A stretch of DNA of 64,000 nt from Microbacterium horticulturae (GCF_029094505.1 NZ_CP119108.1:3472001-3536000), one strand, 5' to 3'; numbered from the stretch's first letter, positions 25,470-33,469 are shown. Notes: a model not told the origin generated them from the sequence alone. Program-made: numbers and translations.

Positions 25470-25680
25470 GGCCGCGAGCGGCATACCGGGCGGGCCCGCG
25501 CTGTGTGAACCGGAGGGACATACCCGGCGCACACACGCTGTGTGAACCGGAGGTTCAATGCGGTTGGAGAGTGCGTCGGCACCCCCATCGCAGGCCGCGG
25601 CATCCACCCCACACGCCGGCGAAGAGCCGGCGACGCCGCGGGCGGAGACCCAGAAGCACCGCGGACGGACAGCCCGGCCG

Positions 25681-26061
25681 CTACGCCGCCGGGAGCGCGG
25701 CGACCACGTCGATCTCGACGAGGATGTTCGCCAACTGCGAGCCGACGGTCGTGCGTACCGGGTAGGGCTCGGCGAAGAACTCCTTGTAGGCCTCGTTGAA
25801 CTCCGCGAAGTCGGCGAGGTCGGCCAGGTGCACGGTCGTCTTCACGCAGTCGTCGAGGGTGAGACCCTGCTCGGCGAGCACGGCGCCCACGTTGCGCAGC
25901 ACCTGGCGGGTCTGCTCGGCGACCGAATCGGCAACGGCACCCGTAGCAGGGTCCTGGGGGCCGAACCCGGCGGTGTAGAAGAATCCGTTCGCGACGATGC
26001 CCTGGCTGTAGGGTCCAGCCGGCTGGGGTGCGTTCGCAGTGCGGACGGCGGTCTTGGTCAT
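25681..26061 (-). CDS. RidA-family reactive-intermediate deaminase
   Basis: 126 residues, family length. YjgF/RidA features: AVRTANAPQPAGPYSQGIVANGFFYTAGFGPQDPATG, QVLRNVGAVLAEQGLTLDDCVKTTVHLADL, YPVRTTVGSQLANILVEIDVVAAL; the arginine of PVRTTVG is the substrate-binding residue. RidA proteins hydrolyse enamine/imine intermediates released by PLP dehydratases. Last gene of the five-gene operon whose PLP enzyme is expected to make such an intermediate. Confidence 0.93.
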   Translation of the reverse strand: MTKTAVRTANAPQPAGPYSQGIVANGFFYTAGFGPQDPATGAVADSVAEQTRQVLRNVGAVLAEQGLTLDDCVKTTVHLADLADFAEFNEAYKEFFAEPYPVRTTVGSQLANILVEIDVVAALPAA

Positions 26062-26095
26062 GGGGTGTTCCCTTCTCGTGGATGGATGGAGATTT

Positions 26096-27682
26096 TCACA
26101 GTGCGCGCCGCAGCCCGCGGCCCGACAGCACCTCGGTCAGCTCGCCGCCCGCGAGCACCGGCACGCCCGCGACGAGCACATCGTCGATACCGACGGCCTC
26201 CCGCATCGGCTCGTCGTAGGTCGCGCGGTCGGCGATCGCGCGAGGATCCACGACGACGAGATCGCCGACGGCCCCGGGCTCGATCAGGCCACGGCGCCCC
26301 AGCCCGAATCGGGTCACGGCCCCGGTGGAGAGGTGCTGCGCAGCATCCACCCACGTCCACGTGCCGATCTCGCGCACATACTCGCGCAGATACCTGGCAA
26401 AAGTGCCCCGCGCACGCGGATGCGGGTGCGCGCCGATGAAGATGCCGTCGGAGCCGCCGAGGTGCGCGGGATGCGCGAAGATCCGCGCCAGCTCGCTGTT
26501 CGGTCGCGCGTTCTGCACGGCCATGACCATGTTCGCCTGCAGCCGACAGCGGCGCAACGCGTCGAGCGCGAAGTCGATCGCATCGACGCCGGCGTGCTCG
26601 GCCGCCTGCGCGATCGTCAGTCCGTGCGCACAGGCGAGCTCGGGCGCCGCGAGGTGCGCGAGCGTGATCATGTGGGGCCAGTCCGGCCCGAGGCTCGCAT
26701 GCCGATCGACCTGCGGAAACCAGTCGCGCCGCAGCCGCTCTCGCTCGGCCGGGTCGCCGAGCACGGCCACGACCTCGTCGACCGGCCGCACCGACAGCTC
26801 ATACGGCAGCAGGGGCATGCCAAGCAGGCTGCACCCGCGGATGTACGGGTACGCGTCGAAAGTCGCGTCGATATGGGATGCCGCAAGCCCGGCGAGCTGC
26901 GCAAGAACGATGTCGGCATCGGCATGGAAGTGCGAGACGTGCACCTTCAGGGCGGTGCCCGTGGCCGACTGCGCGCGCCGCGCGATCTGCGCGATCTCGT
27001 CGATGCCCGCGGCGGCGTTGGCTTCGTATCCGCCGCGCATGTGGCTCACGTAGACGCCACCGGCGCTCGCCACCGGCGCACACAGCGCTGCTATCTCGTC
27101 TGCGTTCTGGAAGATCCCGGGCACGTAGTCGAGCCCCGTCGAGAGCCCCACGGCGCCGGCGCTCAGCTCGCCTTCGACGAGTGCGCCCATGGCCGCACGC
27201 TGCGCGTCGTCGGCCGGCCCTTGTGCGCGTCCGCAGACCTCGAACCGCACCGTGCCGGCCGGCACCAGATACGCGGCGTTGAGCCGCGTCGCGCCGTCGA
27301 CGGCCGCGAGCAGCTCGGCCGTGCCTCCGCCCGCGTACGAGGGGTGCGGACCGTTGATCGCCGCGAAGTACTCGCTCGCGTAGGCCCCGTCGCCGGGCGC
27401 GTACGAGACGCCGTCTTGCCCACAGACGACGGAGGTCACGCCCTGTCGCAGCAGTGCCCGCTGCACGTCGTCGTCGAAGATGCGGCCGTCCAGGTGCGCG
27501 TGCGTGTCCACGAAGCCGGGCATGACGAGACGGCCGGTGCAGTCGATGACACCGTCGGCCGGCCCGCAGACGGCGTCGCCGACCGCGGCGATGACTCCGC
27601 GGTCGGCGAGGACGTCGGCGCGCCGCTCGCCGGTCGCGTCGACCACCCGGCCGCCCCGCAGCAGCACCCGGCCATTGCCCAT
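26096..27682 (-). CDS. N-acyl-D-amino-acid deacylase (amidohydrolase superfamily)
   Basis: 528 residues. Amidohydrolase composite beta-sandwich and barrel: GFVDTHAHLDGRIFDD metal HxH (~60), GVTSVVCGQDG, VSHMRGGYEAN, HVSHFHADAD, late aspartate region GSDGIFIGAHPHPR, and C-terminal GLIEPGAVGDLVVVDP. These mark the D-aminoacylase/N-acyl-D-glutamate deacylase group. ATG overlaps the stop of the upstream PLP enzyme by one base. In this operon the substrate may be an N-acylated sugar amino acid such as N-acetyl-D-glucosaminate, which is a D-configured alpha-amino acid; that is inference. Confidence 0.88.
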   Translation of the reverse strand: MGNGRVLLRGGRVVDATGERRADVLADRGVIAAVGDAVCGPADGVIDCTGRLVMPGFVDTHAHLDGRIFDDDVQRALLRQGVTSVVCGQDGVSYAPGDGAYASEYFAAINGPHPSYAGGGTAELLAAVDGATRLNAAYLVPAGTVRFEVCGRAQGPADDAQRAAMGALVEGELSAGAVGLSTGLDYVPGIFQNADEIAALCAPVASAGGVYVSHMRGGYEANAAAGIDEIAQIARRAQSATGTALKVHVSHFHADADIVLAQLAGLAASHIDATFDAYPYIRGCSLLGMPLLPYELSVRPVDEVVAVLGDPAERERLRRDWFPQVDRHASLGPDWPHMITLAHLAAPELACAHGLTIAQAAEHAGVDAIDFALDALRRCRLQANMVMAVQNARPNSELARIFAHPAHLGGSDGIFIGAHPHPRARGTFARYLREYVREIGTWTWVDAAQHLSTGAVTRFGLGRRGLIEPGAVGDLVVVDPRAIADRATYDEPMREAVGIDDVLVAGVPVLAGGELTEVLSGRGLRRAL

Positions 27683-28932
27683 CAGAAGTACGTCCGCACG
27701 AGGTCGATGACCCGGCCCGACTCCCCGTCATCGACGACCGGCAGCACGCGCCACTTGTCGAATGCGGTGCACGGATGCGACAGCCCGAGCGCGACGACGG
27801 CGCCCACCGGAACGTCGGCGCGCAGGTAGCTGTGCTGGTCGTTCATCGCCGAGATGGTCGCGTCGTCGAGGAGGCGCCATGGCGCCCCGAGGTCGGATGC
27901 CGCGGCCCGCGGAATCGGCAGCCCCTCGTCGTACGGGAAGTCGCGCTTGCCGCCGTCGAGCAGCGCCAGCCCAGACTCGGGATGCGAGACCACGCGCGCG
28001 ACGCCGCGCATCGCGGTGCGGAAGCGCGGGGCGTCGTCGGATGCGCGCCCCTCGTCGAACGGCGAGATCTGCCGGTAGAAGCCGTCGTCGTGCACGACGT
28101 ACGCGCCCGAGCGCAGCACGCGGTGTGCGCCGGTCACGTCTGCGTACACCTCGGCTACCACGTCGAAGTAGGCGCTGCCGCCGGCGGTCAGGTACACGTC
28201 GCCCGGTCCGTACAGGTGCCGGATGCGCTCGTGCAGCTCGACCTGCTGCTGCAAGTAGGTGCGCACGGCGTTCAGCGCGGCATCCGTCCTCTCGTGAGCG
28301 AGGCTTCCCTCGTACCCCGCGACGCCCGCCAAGCGCAGCGCGGGGGTCGCGGCGACGCGCTCGGCGACGGCGACGGCCGCCTCGATCGTGCGGGCACCGG
28401 TGCGTCCGCCGTCGGCGCCCAGCTCGACGAGCACGTCTACCGGGCGCGAGGCGCCGCGCAGGCCGTGTGCCATCGCCTCGACGGTCTCGACCGAGTCGAC
28501 CCAGCTGACGAACCGGAAGTCCGGGTCGGCCAGCTCGCTGGCGAGCCAGCGCAGCGAGCGTTCGTCGACGGCGGCGTTGGCGAGCTGGAGGGATGCCGCA
28601 CCGAAGCTGCGCGCGGTGCGCACCTGTCCAATGGTCGCCAGGGTGATGCCGAGAGCCCCGGCGTCGATTTGCCGCTGCCACAGCGCGGGCGCCATCGTCG
28701 TCTTGCCGTGCGGCATGATCGCAAGGCCACGCTGGGCGCACCAACTCGCCATGGTCTCGACGTTGTGGCGCATCGCCGCGTCGTCGAGCACGATGAGCGG
28801 CGTCCAGAACTCGTCGAGCCGCGGCTGTGTCGCCAGAAACTCCGCGATCGTCATGCCCATCGCGCGCTCGGGGACGCCCTTGTCGCGGGCTGTGAGCACG
28901 GCGTCCACGGGTTGGGCCATCGGCGCGGTCAT
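27682..28932 (-). CDS. D-threonine-aldolase-fold PLP enzyme (candidate D-glucosaminate dehydratase)
   Basis: 416 residues. Fold-type III PLP barrel: PLP lysine in IMPHGKTTMAPALWQRQ, VLVELGADGGRTGAR, GVAGYEGSL; C-terminal D-serine-dehydratase-like domain with AGGSAYFDVV, NDQHSYLRAD and the metal site SHPCTAFDKWRVLPVVDD. The family includes D-threonine aldolase, D-serine dehydratase and D-glucosaminate dehydratase. Sharing an operon with a KDG-type kinase, KDPG aldolase and RidA points to D-glucosaminate to 2-keto-3-deoxygluconate plus ammonia. ATG 28932 overlaps the aldolase stop by one base. Confidence 0.85.
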   Translation of the reverse strand: MTAPMAQPVDAVLTARDKGVPERAMGMTIAEFLATQPRLDEFWTPLIVLDDAAMRHNVETMASWCAQRGLAIMPHGKTTMAPALWQRQIDAGALGITLATIGQVRTARSFGAASLQLANAAVDERSLRWLASELADPDFRFVSWVDSVETVEAMAHGLRGASRPVDVLVELGADGGRTGARTIEAAVAVAERVAATPALRLAGVAGYEGSLAHERTDAALNAVRTYLQQQVELHERIRHLYGPGDVYLTAGGSAYFDVVAEVYADVTGAHRVLRSGAYVVHDDGFYRQISPFDEGRASDDAPRFRTAMRGVARVVSHPESGLALLDGGKRDFPYDEGLPIPRAAASDLGAPWRLLDDATISAMNDQHSYLRADVPVGAVVALGLSHPCTAFDKWRVLPVVDDGESGRVIDLVRTYF

Positions 28933-29537
28933 CACGACACCAGCTGCGCGAGTGCGGGCAGCTGCGCGGGGTCTTCGAGGGCCGAGCCGACGGCGACGAC
29001 CTGCACGCCTGCGTTCAAGAAGGCGGGGGCGGATGCCGCATCCATGCCGCCGGTCGCCACGAACGTGGCCTGCGGGAACGGGCCGCGCATGGCGCCGAAC
29101 CACCCGGTCCCCAGTAGCGACGCGGGGAACGCCTTGAGCCACGTCAGCCCTTCGGCGAGCGCACGCTGCACCTCTGTCGGTGTGGCGACGCCGGGCAACG
29201 CCGGCAGGCCCGCCTCGTGTGAAGCGCGCACGACGTCGACGTCGAAACCGGGGCTCACGGTGAAGGCGGCGCCGGCGTCTTTCGCCTGCCGCACCTGCTC
29301 GGTGGTGACGACCGTGCCCGCGCCGACCTGCAGGCCGCGGGATGCCGCGGCCTCGGCCACGACGCGGAGCGACTCGACGTCGGCGGAGGTCTGCACGGTC
29401 ACCTCGACGGCGGTGATGCCGAGATCCCACGCCGTGGTCGCGACGGCGAGGCTGCGCTCGACGCCCATGCCGCGCAGGATCGCCATGAGGCGCACGTCTC
29501 CGAAGATCTCGTGGAATGCGGAGTTGTCGGTCATCAT
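28932..29537 (-). CDS. KDPG/KHG aldolase
   Basis: 201 residues from ATG 29537 (AAAGG upstream). Class I aldolase barrel: AVEVTVQTSADVESL with the general acid-base glutamate at 45, GAGTVVTTEQVRQAKDAGAAFTVSPG, and Schiff-base lysine 135 in TWLKAFPAS, then ATGGMDAASAPAFLNAGV. Cleaves 2-keto-3-deoxy-6-phosphogluconate to pyruvate and glyceraldehyde-3-phosphate. No edd gene is near, so it serves a KDG route rather than Entner-Doudoroff. Confidence 0.93.
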   Translation of the reverse strand: MMTDNSAFHEIFGDVRLMAILRGMGVERSLAVATTAWDLGITAVEVTVQTSADVESLRVVAEAAASRGLQVGAGTVVTTEQVRQAKDAGAAFTVSPGFDVDVVRASHEAGLPALPGVATPTEVQRALAEGLTWLKAFPASLLGTGWFGAMRGPFPQATFVATGGMDAASAPAFLNAGVQVVAVGSALEDPAQLPALAQLVS

Positions 29538-29544
29538 GGGCCTT

Positions 29545-30516
29545 TCAGGAGAGGGGTTCGTCGACGAGGTCGCTCGACGACCGGAGGACGAGGCAGGCGC
29601 GGGCGTGCCCGGCGGCCAGCCGCCCGGTGGCGTCGGCGTCGGCGATGAGGGCGGCCAGATACCCGGCGGCGAATGCATCGCCCGCGCCGACCGGCTCGAC
29701 GACCTCGGTCGTGGTCGCCGGCACGAAAGTGACGACGTCTACCGGTTCGCCAGGTGCGGCGGCCTCGCGATCTGTGGTCGGGGCGGCGGCAGCCCGCGCA
29801 TACTCGGTCGCGCCGACGTCGCCGTCCTTCACGACGAGCCGCGCCGGCTCAGGAAGCAGACGACGCACATCGTCGGGCGTCTCGCAGCCCCACACGGCGT
29901 GCGCCTCGTCGAGCCCGACGAACACGAGGTCGGCGCGGCGCGCGAGTGCCTGCAGCGCGGGTGCGGCTCGGCCTGACGCCCACAGCGCGGCACGGTGATT
30001 GACGTCGAAACTCAGCAGCGCCGGGCTTGCGGCGACCCGATCGATGACGGTGTCGACGAGCACCGCGCACGTCGGCGAGAGGGCGGGAGTGATGCCCGAC
30101 ACATGTACGACCACAGCCTGCTCGAGCGGCACGCCGGCGAGCGCTTCGGCTCCCATCTGCGAGGCGGCCGAGCCGCGGCGATAGTAGAGCACGCCGCGGC
30201 CGGGATCCTTGAAGTAGACGCCGGTCGGGGCATCCGGCACCGTCCGCACCCAGCGCACGTCGACCCCATGCCGCGCGACGGCGTCGCGGACCCGGTCGCC
30301 GAGCACGTCGGCGCCGACCGCGCTCACCCACGCGCTGTCGACGCCGAGCGCCGTCGCGTGGATGGCGACGTTCGATTCGGCTCCGCCGACGTGCAGCCGG
30401 AGCGAGTCGGCGGTCGCCAGGTGCTCAGCATGCGCGGGCGTGAGCATCACCATGGATTCGCCCAGGGTGATCAACCGGGGGGTGGATGCTGCGGAGTGGG
30501 TGACCGCGCGGGTCAT
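29545..30516 (-). CDS. PfkB-family sugar kinase, probably 2-keto-3-deoxygluconate kinase
   Basis: 323 residues. PfkB motifs: ITLGESMVMLTP, LRLHVGGAESNVAIHATALGV, VSFDVN-type FDVNHRAALW, LVVKDGDVGATEY, and the anion hole/catalytic PVGAGDAFAAGYLAAL. N-terminus and length fit KDG kinases. Start ATG 30516 with GAGGAA upstream; first gene of the operon, its promoter lying in the 111-bp gap shared with the divergent DauR-like regulator. The product KDPG is the substrate of the next gene. Confidence 0.9.
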   Translation of the reverse strand: MTRAVTHSAASTPRLITLGESMVMLTPAHAEHLATADSLRLHVGGAESNVAIHATALGVDSAWVSAVGADVLGDRVRDAVARHGVDVRWVRTVPDAPTGVYFKDPGRGVLYYRRGSAASQMGAEALAGVPLEQAVVVHVSGITPALSPTCAVLVDTVIDRVAASPALLSFDVNHRAALWASGRAAPALQALARRADLVFVGLDEAHAVWGCETPDDVRRLLPEPARLVVKDGDVGATEYARAAAAPTTDREAAAPGEPVDVVTFVPATTTEVVEPVGAGDAFAAGYLAALIADADATGRLAAGHARACLVLRSSSDLVDEPLS

Positions 30517-30581
30517 GGGTGTTCCTCGTGTTCGATGCGTGTCGCGGACTCGACCTGGCCAAAGTAACGCAGAATGAACAT

Positions 30582-30602
30582 AATGTCTATCAGCGAGACA
30601 TT
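30582..30602. promoter_or_regulatory. Candidate operator of the DauR-like regulator
   Basis: AATGTCT, 7 bp, AGACATT: perfect 7-bp inverted repeat in the gap between the kinase operon and the regulator. It lies in an AT-rich patch (ATGAACATAATG...) that also has the best -10-like sequences for the kinase operon, so binding would affect both promoters. Confidence 0.6.
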
Positions 30603-30627
30603 TCGTATGCATGAGTGAGGAGAGGCC

Positions 30628-31302
30628 GTGACCGCGACCTATGAGAGCGCCGACGAGGTGCTCGCGGCCTACCGCCCCGTGATGCACGCGATCGCGGCGG
30701 CGGGCGGACCGTCCTGCGAGGTCGTGCTGCACAACCTCGACGGCGCCGACGTCGACCTGCGGCACACGATCATGGCCATCGAGAACGGGCACGTGACCGG
30801 CCGCGCGGTGGGCGGGCCGTCGACGAGCCTCGGCCTGAACGTCGTGAAGAACCGCCACGACGACCACGACGCGTTCGGATACCGGGGCTTCACCGCCGAC
30901 GGCCGCGAGCTGCGCTGCTCGAGCGTGTACTTCCGTAACGGGGGCGGCGACATCGTGGCGTCGCTGTGCATCAACCTCGATCTGTCGGCGATGCAGCAGG
31001 CGCGCACACTGCTGGATGCCCTGCTGCCCACTCCCGAGCCCGAGACGCCCACCCCACCCGACGAGCACATCGGGCGCGACCTCGTCTCTGTCATGGACGC
31101 GATGATCGGCGAGGCCATCGCCGACGTCGGCCGCCCGGTCGCACAGATGAGCCGCGACGACAAGATCGGCGTGCTGCAACGGCTCGATGCCAGTGGTGCG
31201 ACGCAGATGCGCAAGTCGGTGGAGACCATCGCTGTGCGGCTGGGGATCTCGCGAGTCACCGCATATGCCTATCTCGATGAGGCGCGCCGCGCAGGGGTGT
31301 GA
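30628..31302 (+). CDS. YheO/DauR-type PAS-HTH transcriptional regulator
   Basis: 224 residues from GTG 30628 (GAGGAG upstream). N-terminal YheO-like PAS domain (~10-125: GGPSCEVVLHNL, IENGHVTGRAVGGPSTSLGL, SVYFRNGGGDIVASLCINLDLS) and a C-terminal HTH (SRDDKIGVLQRLDASGATQMRKSVETIAVRLGISRVTAYAYLDE). DauR, the known member, represses D-arginine catabolism, so the family is tied to D-amino acids. Divergent from the five-gene operon and its likely controller. Confidence 0.9.
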   Translation: MTATYESADEVLAAYRPVMHAIAAAGGPSCEVVLHNLDGADVDLRHTIMAIENGHVTGRAVGGPSTSLGLNVVKNRHDDHDAFGYRGFTADGRELRCSSVYFRNGGGDIVASLCINLDLSAMQQARTLLDALLPTPEPETPTPPDEHIGRDLVSVMDAMIGEAIADVGRPVAQMSRDDKIGVLQRLDASGATQMRKSVETIAVRLGISRVTAYAYLDEARRAGV

Positions 31303-31306
31303 GCCC

Positions 31307-31343
31307 CTCACCAGTTGATGACTCAGGAACATCAACTGGTGAG
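31307..31343. repeat. Dispersed palindrome family 3, copy B (37 bp)
   Basis: Base-for-base identical to 25433-25469, 4 nt after the stop codon of the DauR-like gene. Perfect 14-bp arms. With copy A it brackets the whole N-acyl-D-amino acid gene cluster. Likely terminator or REP element. Confidence 0.9.
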
Positions 31344-31425
31344 CGCAACGGGAAGGGGTGCGACGGGCCCGATCGCGACGGGCGCGGGCCGCGGCATCCA
31401 CTCGTCCTTCGCTACTGTGAATCGC

Positions 31426-32046
31426 ATGGGGGAACGCCGACCGCTGTACGTCGAGATCCTCATCCGGGCCCCCATGGAGCGGGTCTGGGAGCTCACCCAG
31501 AACACCGATCAACACCCGCGCTGGGACGCCCGGTTCTCGGCGATCATCCCGACGGGACTGCGGGATGACGGGGCCCAGACGTTTCGGTACGAGCTCGACC
31601 TCGGCATCCACACCATCCGCGGCACCGGTGTGTCGCTCGGCGAGAAGGCGCAGGCGGGCGGCGCGCGCACCTCGGCGTTACTGTTCGACACGGACGACCG
31701 ACTCTCGCCGCTCGGCCAGGGCCGCGGCTACTGGCGCTATGTGCCGCACCCGGAGGGCGTGCGCTTCATCACCGGGTACGACTACGAACCCGGGTACGGG
31801 GCGATCGGGCGCGTGCTCGACCGGCTCATCATCCGGCGCATCGTCTGGCGCATGACCGCGTGGAGTTTCGACCGGCTGCGCCTGTGGGCCGAAGGCGCAA
31901 CCGAGCCCGAGCGCATCCGGTGGTGGAGGTTCGGCGGGCCGCGGGCGCGGGCCCGCAACTGCCTGTCGGCGCCCGCGGGACGTTCGACGCGGCACGTGAT
32001 GGGCGAAGCCCCGGAGACCCTGGCGCGAATCGAGAACCATGACTGA
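31426..32046 (+). CDS. SRPBCC (START-like) domain protein
   Basis: 206 residues from ATG 31426. START-fold pattern: LYVEILIRAPMERVWELTQNTDQHPRWDARFSAIIP, then YELDLGIHTIRGTG, FITGYDYEPGYGAIGRVLDRLIIRRIVWRMTAWSFDRLRLWAE. Such proteins bind a hydrophobic ligand; no enzymatic residues are evident. TACTGT lies 7 nt before the start and no ribosome site is seen. Overlaps the next gene by 8 bp and forms an operon with two DUF4166 genes. Confidence 0.8.
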   Translation: MGERRPLYVEILIRAPMERVWELTQNTDQHPRWDARFSAIIPTGLRDDGAQTFRYELDLGIHTIRGTGVSLGEKAQAGGARTSALLFDTDDRLSPLGQGRGYWRYVPHPEGVRFITGYDYEPGYGAIGRVLDRLIIRRIVWRMTAWSFDRLRLWAEGATEPERIRWWRFGGPRARARNCLSAPAGRSTRHVMGEAPETLARIENHD

Positions 32047-32731
32047 CGGGCAGAGCCCCGGCGTGTTCGCGCGCGGCATCGGTGCCGACTTCGACAAGCT
32101 GCACCCCATGATGCAGAAGCGCTTCGGCGTGAGCGTCGCGAACGGGCGGGCGTGCGTCGGCACCGGCGTGATGCATGAGATCCGGCGCAGTCCGTGGTGG
32201 GCGCGACCCTTTCTGCTGCTGGGCGCAACCCGCAACATCCTGTTCCCGGAATCGGGGTCGGAGGTGCCGTTCCGCATCGACAACTACCCGTACATCGACG
32301 ACTTCGGCCGCGAGACGGTCACCTTCATCCGCACGATGCACGTGGGGCCGGGGCGGCGGCGGCGCTTCGACGCCACCATGATCTACAGCGAGCGCCGTGG
32401 CTGCGTGGTCGACTACCTCGGCACCCACCAGCATCTGCCTGTCGATCTCGACCTGTCGGTGACCGAACGCGGCGGCCTGCGCCTGATCTCGGGCGAGCAA
32501 CGGTTCTACGAAGGGCCGATCGCGTTCCGGTTCCCGCTGCTGTTCAGCGGCCGTGCCCATCTCACCGAGCACTACGACGACGAGCGCGGGTCCTACGTGA
32601 TCGATCTCGCGGTGCGCAATCGGATCGTGGGCCTGCTGTTCGGCTACCGCGGGGAGTTCACCTGCGAGTTCCCGGATGCCGCAGCCATGCCGGTCTCGCT
32701 GAAGCCCTACCGCGAGGAGCGACGGGAATGA
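32039..32731 (+). CDS. DUF4166-domain protein
   Basis: 230 residues. DUF4166 features: GADFDKLHPMMQKRFG at the N-terminus (the conserved LHP-MQ-RF motif), GVMHEIRRSPWWARPFLLLGATRNILFPESG, FDATMIYSERRGCVVDYLG, and FRFPLLFSGRAHLTEHYDD. In other actinobacteria DUF4166 is found fused or next to NAD-dependent epimerases. No enzymatic role known. Overlaps both neighbours (8 bp and ATGA), so the three genes are coupled. Confidence 0.8.
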   Translation: MTDGQSPGVFARGIGADFDKLHPMMQKRFGVSVANGRACVGTGVMHEIRRSPWWARPFLLLGATRNILFPESGSEVPFRIDNYPYIDDFGRETVTFIRTMHVGPGRRRRFDATMIYSERRGCVVDYLGTHQHLPVDLDLSVTERGGLRLISGEQRFYEGPIAFRFPLLFSGRAHLTEHYDDERGSYVIDLAVRNRIVGLLFGYRGEFTCEFPDAAAMPVSLKPYREERRE

Positions 32732-33357
32732 CCACCCCTGCCGGACGGTCGGTGTTCTTCGCGGCGCTCGGCCCCGACGCATCACGCCTGTGCCCCGAGT
32801 GCCGCGACTACGCGGCCGGGCCCACAGACCGTGTCATCGGTGAAGGCGTGTTCGAGGTCGTCGGCAGCCGGTTCGGCCGGCTCGGGCTGCTGATGCGGCC
32901 CTTCGTCGGACCACGTCTGCTCATGACCGCGCACGGGCGCGACGTGCCGTTCCGCGTCGAGAACCGCCTCGTCGAGACCGCCGGCGGCGTGACCGAGTTG
33001 CGTGCGACGCGCACCGTGCACTTCCCGTCGGGCGACCAGGAGTTCGTCGATCTGCTGCGGGTAGGCGATGAGCCCGGCACGCTGATCAATGTGCTCGGCG
33101 ACGCGCGCCGCGTGGAGCTTCTGCTGCGCGTCTCGGTAACCGCAGAAGGGCACCTGCGCCTGCATTCCGAGCGCGCGTGGCTGCGCCTCGGCGGGCTGCG
33201 CATCCCGGCGCCGCGTCTCCTCGCCGTGCGGGTTGAGGTGATCGACGGCTTCGACGAGAGCACGGGCCGGCAGACCGTCGCCGCCCGCGCGGTGAACCCG
33301 TTGCTGGGCACGGTGCTGGTGTACCGCGGCTCGTTCCTCTGGCGGCGGGAGCCGTAG
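32728..33357 (+). CDS. Second DUF4166-like protein, paralogue of the preceding gene
   Basis: 209 residues starting in the ATGA overlap with the upstream gene. It keeps the family outline (GEGVFEVVGSRFGRLGLLMRPFVGPRLLMTAHGRDVPFRVENRL, ARAVNPLLGTVLVYRGSFLW) but lacks the N-terminal LHP-MQ-RF motif, having instead CPECRDYAAG. Its organisation suggests gene duplication followed by divergence. Function unknown. Confidence 0.75.
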   Translation: MTTPAGRSVFFAALGPDASRLCPECRDYAAGPTDRVIGEGVFEVVGSRFGRLGLLMRPFVGPRLLMTAHGRDVPFRVENRLVETAGGVTELRATRTVHFPSGDQEFVDLLRVGDEPGTLINVLGDARRVELLLRVSVTAEGHLRLHSERAWLRLGGLRIPAPRLLAVRVEVIDGFDESTGRQTVAARAVNPLLGTVLVYRGSFLWRREP

Positions 33358-33432
33358 CGACCACGACAGCACGATGAAGAATGTCGCCGCGCACCTCGGG
33401 CTGGCGGTCGTCGACATCGTCGAGGCGTTGCC

Positions 33433-33449
33433 GTCGTCAGCGTGACGAC
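33433..33449. terminator. Short perfect hairpin between convergent genes
   Basis: GTCGTCA-GCG-TGACGAC: 7-bp perfect arms, 3-nt loop, in the 112-bp gap between the DUF4166 operon and the lipase-like gene. Confidence 0.45.
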
Positions 33450-33469
33450 ACTCCTGGCGGAGCGCGCCG

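Larger units (their letters stand above)
25249..25561. repeat. MITE-like segment with 24-bp terminal inverted repeats
   Basis: GCATTGAACTTCCGGTTCACACAG (in two parts: GCATTGAACTTC, then CGGTTCACACAG) at 25249-25272 is mirrored at 25538-25561 with 23 of 24 matches; a partial extra right end CTGTGTGAACCGGAGG lies at 25501-25516. The 313-bp segment has no credible gene; it holds two 24-bp tandem repeats, a 15-bp perfect palindrome and a family-3 palindrome. The same terminal repeats bound a 61-bp element at 41699-41759. It fills most of the convergent gap (25189-25680) between xylB and ridA. Confidence 0.65.

Noticed and set aside
25249..25561. Insertion sequence with a transposase
   Set aside because: Terminal repeats are present but the segment is only 313 bp and contains no transposase-like frame.
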